Of a stretch of DNA of 64,000 bases, positions 36,726 through 47,923 are shown piece by piece (the first letter of the stretch is position 1; every line of letters begins with the position of its first letter). The position numbers and the translations under genes are program-made. The DNA is from Ptiloglossa arizonensis (Eukaryota > Arthropoda > Insecta > Hymenoptera > Colletidae). The notes under the pieces were generated by a model. That model saw only the letters and a program-made list of their open reading frames with translations, was not told where the DNA came from and did not search any database. The stretch is taken from positions 9,722,001-9,786,000 of the forward strand of contig NC_135055.1 in NCBI RefSeq assembly GCF_051014685.1. The letters are read 5' to 3'.

Positions 36726-39700
36726 ATGTTAAAGGGGCTCCCATTGGGGGATCGCGGTTTCCACTTTGGAAAACTCTACGTTATATAATTGTCACAATTC
36801 GTCAGCAAGAAAAGGGCAACGCACACTCGAAGAAGTTGTTAAATCGATGCTTTTCGAAAACGAGAATTCGCTCCTCGAATGACAAGCCAAATCAGACATT
36901 TATCATTTCGGCCGCACCTTGTGCATACACATACATTATGCATATACGTACGTTGTATGTATGTAACGCGACGAGATGCATGATACCGAGAACACGTAGG
37001 GTGTAAAATTGAAAAAAGGAGGGAAGACGAGACGGATCGGTCGTTCGCGGTCAGCTCCCCGTTATTGTATTCGGTGTAACGATAATCCGTGTCGATTGTT
37101 CGCGGACATTTTCACGCTCGACGTCGTTTCTCTCTCTTTCTCTCCAATTTTTAGTCCCTTGAAACGCGACCAAAGTCGATGCGTTACATTTACAACGCAG
37201 ACGTTTGGCTAGGATGCGAAAGAATGCACGTTAGGACGTAGATTGGTTACTTTCGGGGCTAGGTTTTCGCTGGTAGTTTCGCGTCATAAGCGATTAACCT
37301 TGCTCTCGGTTGATCAATCTTGCTCTCGCTGCGACGTGACAACCGCAAGAAAACGAAAGAAGAACAACGCGATCTGGCTGAAAACGAAGCAAAGTTCTGC
37401 GAGACACTGCCGCGGACCGTCACGGCAGCCTGAATTCTGAATTAGAATAAAAGATTAGCGGACACGCGCAATGTTCAAGTGCCAAATTTTTAGCTATCTT
37501 TAAAATGTAATTTATCGAGCCTCGGACCGAGCGGACGCTTACTTAACGAGGAAGGTAGACAGGGTGTTTAACCCTCGCACGGCAGACATTAGGTGAAACG
37601 ATAACGTTTCGTGCTGAGTTAAATAGGTTAACGGGTACACGGTTTTCTTTTCGATTATGTTTCCACACTCTTTTCTTTCAAGACACGAATACACTTTCCG
37701 ACTATAAAAATGAAAAGATAAATATCTCTCCTTTTATCAAACGTTTCTTTTTATTCTCAACCAAATGTGACAAACGAACAACCGTATTGGTAAAATGATA
37801 AAAATCGAAATTAAAAGTACGTACTTTTGCATTTGTCATTCATTCGTTAAGTACTATACAACGGTAAATTTTAATTAACAATAGTGGACGATAGAGGGGA
37901 TAAAGAAGCAACCGAATATACTTTTCGATATATTTTAATTCTGAAAACTCACGGCATACATTTATATAAATTAATCCAACTTGAAAACTAAACGTGTGAG
38001 ACACGCAATAGAGGTTGAAGTTTTGAAAAAAAAAATAAATTTGTGTTCTTCAAACTACATGCTCTATAAGATTATTTAATTCAAAAAATTCTTTCCTATA
38101 TTGGATCTCAACTGACGTAACGTAATTTTGGTCGAATACAAATTTTCAATCGAATTAAATGCAAAGATTTTTTTATAAAAAAAAGAATGGTGCATATATT
38201 TGAATCAAATGTAATTTATTTCTGATCGTTTGAGAGTTATTGCTGTTACGATGAAAAATAACACTGCATCGATTCATACCTTTTAACGAATTCGGTAATT
38301 TCAATAATTTCAATTTCCTTTTTTCATTGGCGTTTCGACACTTCTTAAAACAAAAAGCCATTGAAACAAATTTTTCCAAAGAGAATCGACTATAAAGTTT
38401 CAAAGACAAACAAACATGTTTAGCCAATTGCTCCATCTACCAATATAATTTAATATTTCGTTTGTCAAATTTATAAAAAACTCGCTCAATACATTAGAAT
38501 ACGCATTCTGTTTACACACGATCAATTCTTTAATGCTTCCTCACAGGTAAATGCTGTTTAATCGGACGGTTAAATTGTTATTCGTTCGTTGAGAAATAAT
38601 TTATTCTACGATTACTTTTATTCAATAAAAATTTGGCCCATTTCTGATTCAAAGTAAAACAGATATCAAGAATTAGCCATTTTTTGCCAACGAGGGTTGA
38701 AACGTGATTTGTGAACGAAGGAGGAAGACTTGTACATTAGACGAGAGTGTTGAGCGATTCGTTGCAAACAATCGAGACGTTCGGTGGGCATGTTTAATCG
38801 ATCCGAGGTAAATAGGCTCGTAGTGATAATTGTGTATCGTTTTTGTACGCAAGTCATGTAGTAGAGGAACGTGTTGCGGACGATTTAAAAAGTAAAAAGT
38901 TTTCTGAGCGATTGCGGATGAAACGTGTTCTCTATTTTCCGGTATTTTTCTAGAGAAGGAGAAATCTTTACGCTAGCTTGCTAATACAATTTCTTTTCGA
39001 TTCGTTCTCAATGATATTTCCGAAGATATGGCAAAAAAAAGATGCCTCTTACGAAAGAGAATTTTGAGAAAACTCGCGCGACTCGTATAATTGTGGGACA
39101 GACACGAGAAGCACAGATTTTATCGGAACTGAAATGAAAATGATTTTGTTCTCCGTGTACAGGATAAAAGAGTAAAATAAATTCTCCCGGCAAGCACTGC
39201 GTTCAAACTATTTTCAACTTTTAGTATGTATCACAAGTATACAAGGAAATAAACTTTTACGTACACTTCAACGCATCGGATACACGTTGCAATACTTCGA
39301 AATGTGCAAAAAATAATTCTAGATTTAACGGAAAATATTTTCTTTCTCGTTACTACAGTCATTGAACTCGTACAGGTGTGAAATTAATGGGAAATTGGAA
39401 TATTCTTTAAAAGATACCGAACTTATGTTTAAGTGCCAACGAATAGAATTTTTAAGGTATATAAATTCAAGGAAGGCATTTATGCAACTGTGCAGAAATT
39501 ATTTAGAAATGGAACTTTTGTCAATATTTTCAGCATTTTTCATATTCGCACCGCGCAAGTACGCACAATAGAGGAGTTTTTCTTAGAGCTTGTTGCTTCT
39601 TTAGGAGAATTCGTTTTCAACGTATTTAGTACAGAAATCAGAAGATTTGTTGCTTTTGTGTTTGAAAAATGATATTGCAGTTAGAAACCTGTTTTATGAA

Positions 39701-40783
39701 AGGTACTACGCTAAATTCCTTCTTAGAAAGAGAAAATCGATGCCTGATTCAAATTTTCCAAAACTTTCGAATAGATTTTTCAAAATTTCATAATAAAGGT
39801 GAAAAGAATGTGCAAATATATTTATTGGTACTTACGAAGGAAGCATTTCCAGTTTGTTAAGTCTCTACGATTATGAGTAGGATAATGACAGTAATCGATC
39901 AAATTTACAACAAGACAACCTATGATAATTCAGTGAATTCAATATTTTTGAAGAACAAGCAACTGATAAATTGCTATCTTTTCTGTTATTGTATCGCCAA
40001 AGGCATCGATTAAAAATTCAGTGGAAACTGTAATCAAATTATTTCTTTTTCGCTAATCATTGCCGAAAATTCTTTCGTTACAGCCACTACGGATTTCGTG
40101 CAATTTTTTCGATTATTTTGCTCAAAAGTAGACGAAAGAATAGTGATAATCTAGAAATTTCGATCGCGTCCAAAGGTCTCAAAGTTCGAGATCCGCGCGA
40201 TTTAGCGAGGGAAAAGTCACCGGGTGCAACTCTTTACGAGAGGGATAACGTAATTTTTAACGGTAATAATAATAAGGAAAAACGTGTCACAGCCAACTGA
40301 ATTTAAAATGAATTTTTATAAAGGGACACTCGTAATACGGTACAAGGAACAACGTGAAAACAGAAATCAACTCCAATCGCTTCCAACAGACAACTCTCGT
40401 TCCCTTCGTTTCGAAGAACAAAATCGACTTTAAAAATTCTCCCACTATATTGAATATTTCACCACAAAACGATTCACCGAGAAAATCTCCTCTGTTTTCC
40501 TGCGCTAAAAGAGAACCTTCCTTAAGATGGTCAGTAGTCAGAAACCGAGTGAAACGAAGGAGAAGAAAAAGAAATAATGTGGAAACATCTACGCTCGGAA
40601 ATAAATAATAATAATAATCGCATAAAAGTGAAACGAGTGAAATAAGATCTAAATTTAAAAAAGGAAAAAAGCAAAAAAAAAAAAAAATGTACTATTAAAC
40701 GTGTACCATTAAACATAATCTATACATATTTAAAATATTGAATGCTAAAGTCATATTCGTAATACACACAGAGAGGAAATAAA

Positions 40784-40810
40784 TAAACTAAACTAAACTA
40801 AACTAACCTA
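40784..40810. repeat. (AACTA)n pentanucleotide repeat
   Basis: About five units of AACTA ending in AACCTAA. Only the last unit resembles the insect telomere repeat, so this is a microsatellite. Confidence 0.8.
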
Positions 40811-41326
40811 AATGAATCAATAATCGATTAACTGAATATTAAAGTTAGCCTGTAATCAATAGAGACGTAGTTATACTTCGAACAGTAATTATAGGGATGA
40901 TTCAGAGGTAGTCTACTAGAGATTAGGGTCAAACTTTATCGAGATCATTTTCTCTCTAAACTAAAGAAAGAAAACTAATACCTAATTATCTCGGAATAAC
41001 CTATTGAACTTAACGAAGCAAAGGCGAACGAAAAGAGAACGCCGAACAAGAAGATGAACACTGATGACGAAAACAAGATTAAGTGGAAGGAGATGGGATG
41101 GTGTAGAAAATGCTGGAAAAAAGAGAAAAAAACCATGCGACAAAGAGACCGATAAAATACAAAATGCACGATCTATATCTTCTCTACCTATGCCTTTTTC
41201 TTCCTCGATATATTTTAACGAAGGATCGTCTCTTGTTGTCCACCGTTACACCAGTCGTCAAAGTCGTTGCGAAGCTAATAATTCCGAGCGAGTCTCTAAT
41301 GAAAGGTAAACAGAAATATTTCAAGC

Positions 41327-41447
41327 GAGAGTGTGTAGAGAGAGAAGGGGAGGGAGAGAGAGGGGAGAAATATAAAGAGAAATGGGGAGAGAGAAAGAGA
41401 AAGAGAGAGGGGGAGGGAGAGAAGGAATAGGAGTGAGGGGGCGGGGG
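41327..41447. repeat. Purine-rich (GA/GGGA) tract
   Basis: About 120 bases almost free of pyrimidines, with G runs toward the right end (GAGGGGGCGGGGGG near 41436). It generates the Pro/Ser-rich minus-strand and Glu/Lys/Arg-rich plus-strand frames at 41110-41596. Confidence 0.9.
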
Positions 41448-41670
41448 GAATGTATTGAATAAAATATTTGCGTTACTTTGCAAATTATTGAGAGAAAAAA
41501 CAAAGGAATGAAAATAAAGTATTGAAAAAGAGATACTCCCTTTTCCGTAGACCCTGGTGGGACGATGCAATTGAACTGACTCACCCTCGATCTCACTTGA
41601 TTTTTAATTATGCCTCGACAACAGCCTGGCCTGATATTAGTAAATTCATATTGAAGAACGTTAATTAAGG

Positions 41671-41752
41671 TAATAATAATGTAATAATAATAAAAAATAA
41701 TAATAATAATTATAATAATAATAATAATAAGAGTAAGAATAATAATAATAAA
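41671..41752. repeat. (AAT)n microsatellite
   Basis: Imperfect AAT repeats interrupted by AAAAA, TAT and GAGTAAG. Confidence 0.92.
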
Positions 41753-42507
41753 TTTGTTATATTTCTACGCTGGGCTCTTTTTCGAGGCAGAAACGTTGAT
41801 CGATATGAAAATCCCTGTTAACTGGTGAGCACATAATCGCCGCATTGTAATATTATTAACATTATTACGTTATTATGAAATTGTTGAAATAAATGAAATG
41901 AAAATAAACGTCTTCCATTTCCTTCTTCTTCACTTTCATTACCGATAATGCTCGTACGATTGCGTTCAATTTGAACATTATATCATCGATTTTACAAATT
42001 TCTTTCAAAGAGAAATAGTTTTTCATTAGCTATTTTTACCGATACGAATATTTGTTTCTCAACTGGGTCTATCGCGATCAGATTTCTATCTTCCTCGTTT
42101 AATTTTACGTATTCGAATTATCGAAGGTGATGAACTTGAAACCGATCATCTGAATAATTTCGTTATCTTTAAGTGGAACAAAATGTTTCAGACAGATCGT
42201 TAATTGTATTCCTCGGTCTACTACTCCTTTCAATTTACATTATTCATATTTATCGCATAACAATAAAATTAATTCGTGGGAAAGGTAGGTACACAATGCA
42301 CGTGGAATTATAGGTATATTTAATTTGTTTCGTAATCTTTATTTCCTTGTAAAAAGAACTACCTAACAATCTATCTTAAATTACTTCTAGCAATGGGAAA
42401 TGAATTTCTTGCACAAATTTATTCGCCGCGTCTCTTGTACATAATAAAGTACAAATTTCTCGCTAAACAATTCTTTCTGTTCTTATTCTTTACATGTTAA
42501 GTAAAGT

Positions 42508-43122
42508 TCGGGCTAGTCGATAAGTCTTTGAGTATACCTGTGTTCAAATAAATTGTACTTGAGAAAAATATGCATAGATACACCAAAAATATTAATAGAT
42601 CGTTCATAGATTGGTGGTTCTTCCTTTCAATGACGTTAATTATCGATATCTGTATCAAAGAAATCGGTCAATTTATTTATTAAAACACGTCTTTGAGTTC
42701 TAATTTTTGAATAAATACTACCCACAAATTTTGCCAATACTAACGACAACATTCACAGGTATGTGTAATTCTTTATCAAATACGAAAAGCAGAGTATGCT
42801 TAATATGATCCTTCTTGAAAGTATAGTCAATATATTGCTACAGTCATGGGCTATATATTACCCATGCGTGTACAGTATATAAGCAATAGAATTTGCTATA
42901 GATGATCCACATATTATCTACAGATGTTTCGATATGCGATATATTGGTAATACTTGACATTTTGATGCATATATTTTATTCGAACTCGCTTCAATGACTG
43001 ACAGAAGATTGAAGTCAATAAATGGACATCTTGTACTTTGATTCGGTAAAAGTATGTTTATGAATGTTTACATAAAACGTTTGCAGAGTTACATACACGC
43101 AAAGACTTACGAAACAACCCGA
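42508..43122. mobile_element. Possible mariner-like non-autonomous element
   Basis: The left end TCGGGCTAGTCGATAAGTCT and the complement of the right end, TCGGGTTGTTTCGTAAGTCT, match at about 16 of 23 positions, sharing TCGGG and TAAGTCTTTG. The 615 bp between shows no transposase. No clear TA duplication is visible, so the element call is tentative. Confidence 0.4.
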
Positions 43123-44272
43123 TACGTTCGCTTATACGATCATCCTTTTCTCTAGTAGACAAACAATTTAATTGCAGTTATCGCGCCAGGGTTTACGCTT
43201 TGGACGTAAAGGGACACCCTTATTTTTTAAATGATCGCCCTTGAGCGATACCCAGGGACTTGGATACGACTAGCTCGGTCGTACTCTCAATTCCTATTAA
43301 TGAATGGTAAACTCGTGCGAAACGCCATACTCGAGATAAAAAATTTACAGAGAAATTTACGCTTACAATAAGTCACTGTTAGACGTTACCGAGTGTGAAT
43401 TATTATTTTGAAAATCATTTCAATGTTTCACCGGCATTGTAGGTAGCTTCATCGAGATCGACCAAGGTATCGATACCAATGAGTGTCTTACAGTCATATA
43501 TTTGACGTACCAATGCTCGTTCACGAATAATTGCCAAGATCACAATCGTCATGAACAATTTTGTCGACGTTTAACGTTTCGTTAAACAATTTTTTCAAGA
43601 ATATCCACAGTTCTCGGATCTCTGCTATTAAAGAATCTCGTGAAACAGATTAACTTGTTTTCGAATTTGAAACAAACCAATTCTTGCATGTGATTAACAA
43701 CATAATTCGGTGTGATCTGTTACTTTATTGGAAAAAAAGAGTGTCTCGTATACTTATCAGCGTAGGAAAGAAATTTCAATTTTCAGAAATTTAAATTCGC
43801 GTACCTATTTAAATTTAGCAAACTTTTCTTACCTTTTCTTAAATATTAGTGGACGATGGAAGTATCTGACTTTCATGTTTGAATTCAGTAATGCAAAATT
43901 TACTAAATTTCTTTATAGTAATTGGAAGGAATGAGTAAAATTTCCCGTCGATTGATGTTTCGCTTTGTCAACGTCGCGCGAATGTGCGTCTAATTTCAAC
44001 ATGTTCCACTGATTGTTGCAACGCTGATAAAATAATTGAATTTATTTTATTTCAACGTTAATCGCGAACAATTACTTTTACAGCTAAAATGGAATAAGCT
44101 TCCAACCACTGTTCGTGAGAATCAATGAGAGAATTCTTTACGTGCACTTGCGATCTGTGTTCATCGAATAAAAGTTTTTAAGAAAAAAGGGATCAGTAAC
44201 ACACGTTATTCGCTAACATTCTTTAGGTCCAACTTGCGAGAAAATTTATAATTATTTAAGAATCCAGACATA

Positions 44273-44746
44273 CAGAGTCTCCTAAAATTTACGGGACTCA
44301 CTTTAGAAGTTATTTCTTTTATCATAGAAAAGGTCATATAAACATATTTCATACCTGTCTTCGTTTACGAGATATAAGAAATTTAATAAACAGAGCGAAC
44401 TCTCTTTTTTTACTTACACACTTAAAATACTTGTGGGTGCAATGCTTATTAAAAATATTGAAATACTACAGTTCAGAATAGAACAATGTTTTCAACAAAT
44501 TCAAGAAACACCAGAAATCATTGAGAAAGTAATCAGATCAATGACGAGACGTCTACAGACATGTCTGGAAATGCAAAGTGGTCATATTGAACATCTTCTA
44601 TAAAGATAATCGGATAACACAAAATTCGTTATATCTCAGAAACAAGGACAAGTAAGATATATGTATAAACATACGAATTAGTTTTCGTTGTTTTTAACTG
44701 TACGTTCAACTCTTGAAGCGAGTTCCACAAATAACGGGACACACTG
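44273..44746 (+). mobile_element. Tc1/mariner-type relic with long terminal inverted repeats
   Basis: The element runs from CAG to CTG and is flanked by TA (44271-44272, 44747-44748). Arms 44273-44384 and 44621-44746 are inverted repeats of over 100 bp with moderate divergence: both carry a CGGGAC core near the ends, AACATA blocks, and a GAGATATAA motif at their inner edges. Between them only the C-terminal tail of a transposase frame survives, so this is a deletion derivative. Confidence 0.75.
44470..44603 (+). pseudogene. C-terminal transposase remnant
   Basis: The frame reads EQCFQQIQETPEIIEKVIRS, then MTRRLQTCLEMQSGHIEHLL and TAA at 44601-44603. The tail GHIEHLL resembles the GHxFEHLL ending of Tc1/mariner-type transposases common in Hymenoptera. 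The catalytic DDE part is absent. Confidence 0.65.
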
Positions 44747-46994
44747 TATATAAAATGACATTAACCCCAGAATTCTAATGTTGTTTTTTTTATAGTCGCA
44801 TTTATTATTCTTATTTATAATAATTATAAATGTATATGTTCATAGTAGTTATTACATTTTTAAAACTTAAACAATTATCGTTGAATTAGATGTCAAAGTT
44901 TAGAGGAAGGTAGAAAAACGTAAGAAACGTAAAAATTACATACATTAGTATTCTAGGGTTAATCGAAGATGTCAGGAGCAAGACCTCGTAAACATTAAAG
45001 TAGGAGACTCGCATTTATTGTAAAAATTCTCGTATGCAACTTACACGGTGATTAAGCGATCAAGCATAGGAACAGAATACTAAAAATGTTACGAACTCTC
45101 TAGTACGAAAACTTGCACAAATGGGAAATTTTTAAAACGAATTACATTTATCGAAACGGAGAACTTCGCGTTCGAAAAAATATCAAATTTTAAAGAAGGA
45201 ATTCAAAATCACGACCGAATAGAATATTCTAATAAAAGATATAACGCTGGTTTCCTCGCTCGAGTTGTATGTATAATACTTTGAGCCCGATAGGTACTAC
45301 CGCTCATTGAAATCATTCAAACGGAGTACGTTTAAGATTTACGTATACCTATTATACTATAAATTGTCTCCTATTTAAGCGGAAATCGAATATTATCTAA
45401 CCCTTAAAAATCCACAAAAACTGAGATCAACGAGTCGTTAAAGTGTCATCCGGCTCGTACTGCGAAAGAATAAAGTTCTTTGTATTGCGTAGGAAATATT
45501 GAATTTGTGTCGAATTAAAACTGACATCTTCAATTGCACGTAAGTCGCAAAATGTCTTTAAAATCGTCTCATTATGATTCTCATACACAGTCATCCTTCG
45601 CATTCTTGAATGAACAAGACTATAAAATATATAGAAGTAAAATGTATAGAAATCAATAAGCATAATCTAGTTACTTCATTCTCGGGATCTAAACTCTAGT
45701 TATTGTATCTTGTTCAAGGAAGACACGTGTCACTCTATCAAGGAATTAATTCGTCGCTCTAATTGCGAGCAGTGTTTTCGTACACATCAAGTTTCCGTAC
45801 AAGCGTCAAGGACAACGAATCGCAAACGTTTAACGATGATTCTCGTTAAAATCACGGTTCATTTTTTTCTTTTTTTTTTTTTTAATATTCTTCACACTCG
45901 ACCCGAACGTTACTCTCCGAATCGATCTTCTTTGTCTGGACACGGAAAGTATATTTTCGTGTTAGCGTTACGATTCAAAATTCATAAAGCTCGGATCGTC
46001 TTTCCGATCCTTTCGGGAAGTTCGATTTACGATTTACCTTCAAGTATAAAATTATCAAAACGACATGCAATTACTTCCGGAGTGATTCTTTCGAGTTGTC
46101 GATGTAAATGAAAATTTCGATTCAGAACGAAATCGATGTTAAAGTACGGTTTAAAATTGCCGCGCTTTCGCTTCGCTGTGATGGAGATTCGCGTAATAAA
46201 ATCAAAGCTTCTTTTATAGTATATACAATAACATCACTTGTAACAATGGGCTGATTCGCGAGGCACAACTGTAGGCAATATATACGAGAAAATCAACGAC
46301 CTTTAACCAGCAACCATAAACATTCTTTGCAAGTGGAGCAAACTTTCTATTAGAGAAAACATGACCGTTTAACAATCTTCTGCACAATATACATGTAGAG
46401 TGATTATGATTATCTTCGTATATTGATGTACGATACATTTTTTTTTTTTTATCCTTTCTTTTATAACGATTAAGAACGCAGGGTCGTGACATTGTACTTC
46501 TAATGTGCGCTTGATATTGGAAAAATGTAAACAACTGAAACATTTTGAACTCTCCTCGAAATATCGAGCAGCTTCGAATTTTCGGTGAACATTCAGAAAT
46601 ATGTAATAAGTAAAAACGCGTGGAACAGCAATGCGAAAATTGAATATTCAAAGGGTGTGTCTTAAAAACGAAACCTTGATACGATTGTAATCGTTCTGTA
46701 GAATTTTCCACGACGTTTGATTTTCTCAAAGGTGAAGTCGAAACAATTGAAAACGAGTCCGTTAGTTAATGAAACGAGTTGTCACGACCCTTCGATATTG
46801 CGACGGGATGAGTTATCAAACACGAGTCCTGCTAAAGATTACAATAATGGCAACGGTAGTTCGCACGATTAATATCAAAATTATTTGACGTCTACGCTCT
46901 ATGCTTATCCGTTTTTCAATTAACCAAGTTACTCATCTAGTATGCGCGATCGATGGGAGATTAATTTAACAGTGAATTCCTAACTGGATTTGCA

Positions 46995-47000
46995 TTTATT
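46995..47000 (-). terminator. Candidate beta1 polyadenylation signal
   Basis: AATAAA on the minus strand about 760 bases after the beta1 stop. It is the first canonical hexamer I found downstream on that strand. An ATTAAA variant lies near 47282-47287. Without cDNA either choice is a guess. Confidence 0.25.
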
Positions 47001-47758
47001 TCGCATTCACTTTAGCATGCTCGTGATGAAGGTTTCCAAGGAAGACAATTAATCGTGGAGGCAGCCATGATCAACTCTAAGACATCGTAAACCAATGTAT
47101 GTATGTCGTGTATTACCGACAAACATTTTAAGTAAAATTTCTCTTCACTTACGGGGGATGAAACGACTCGAAATCGCAATAGTTTTACATTGTAAAATTT
47201 CAATTTTAAAAGCTTCGATCGTAAGTAATAAAGAGGGGGAATTTAACGGATTCAATATTATTGGCAATACTCTAATACTTAATTTAATTAATTTAGGTGG
47301 TACGTTTCTATACTACGAGTGCCATTGAGCTTTGTTCCTTGCCAAATTCATAAGTACAATGCTTGATCGTTGATAGTCATTCACGAGTATGAAACGAAGA
47401 AACGATCGATCGTTACGGAAGATCGAGATGAATAAACGACCACGAAAGAAATCTACAAAACGAGAAAACCAATAACTTGAATTCAAAGAGGAAACAAGTC
47501 AAGTTAACCAGCTACATCGGAATTATCGAAGAGATGCTTCGCGATTTTCTAAACTCTTCGATGGTTTCTTAACTACGAATTGTAACGTAAAATGACACTC
47601 GTAACGTTTCACGATACGTCCCGATAGTAAATTCGTCTCGAGTGCTCGATTCGACCTAGGGTGTACTTTCATCGAAACAAAGGAATCGAATTCGATAAAT
47701 TTCTTCAACGAAAATGTTCGCGGGGATGGCACACCGTTTATAATTCGCTAACTCGGAA

Positions 47759-47923
47759 TTACTTTCCACGATATATCTCTATGATACGATCCTGGTCCAC
47801 GTATTCGAAAATATGTGGCGCGTCCATCAGGATCCCAATGGTACCCGCAGTTGTTACGATGAAGAAAACATAAAGCTGCAGTCGATCGATCACCATCGCT
47901 ACGTATTTCCAATCTTCTCTTGT
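47759..47923 (-). CDS. nAChRb1: beta1 exon 5: M4 and stop
   Basis: Acceptor CCTTCCAG. It encodes TREDWKYVAMVIDRLQLYVF, then FIVTTAGTIGILM (M4) and DAPHIFEYVDQDRIIEIYRG with a final Lys and TAA at 47761-47759. It joins exon 4 in phase 0 (DLYIQ-TREDW), as expected for insect beta1. Confidence 0.96.
   Translation of the reverse strand, partial: TREDWKYVAMVIDRLQLYVFFIVTTAGTIGILMDAPHIFEYVDQDRIIEIYRGK

Larger units (their letters stand above)
26901..47758. other. Intergenic region between convergent nAChR genes
   Basis: About 21 kb with no recognisable coding gene or RNA gene. It holds the C4T tract (28527-28558), TA/TATG and AT-rich low complexity (32980-33268), a tandem duplication (36550-36725), a CpG-richer patch (37009-37440), an AACTA repeat (40784-40810), a GA-rich tract (41327-41447), AAT repeats (41671-41752), and transposon relics (42508-43122 and 44273-44746). 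The part next to 47758 probably includes the beta1 3' UTR. Confidence 0.6.

Noticed and set aside
37009..37440. CpG-rich patch with two short frames as a hidden gene
   Set aside because: No domain and no consistent splice signals; could be part of a long UTR.
41110..41596. Charged plus-strand and Pro/Ser-rich minus-strand frames
   Set aside because: Products of a purine-rich low-complexity tract.
46214..46729. 171-codon minus-strand frame downstream of beta1
   Set aside because: No recognisable motif; lies in the probable beta1 3' UTR or flank and contains a translated poly-A run (KKKK).
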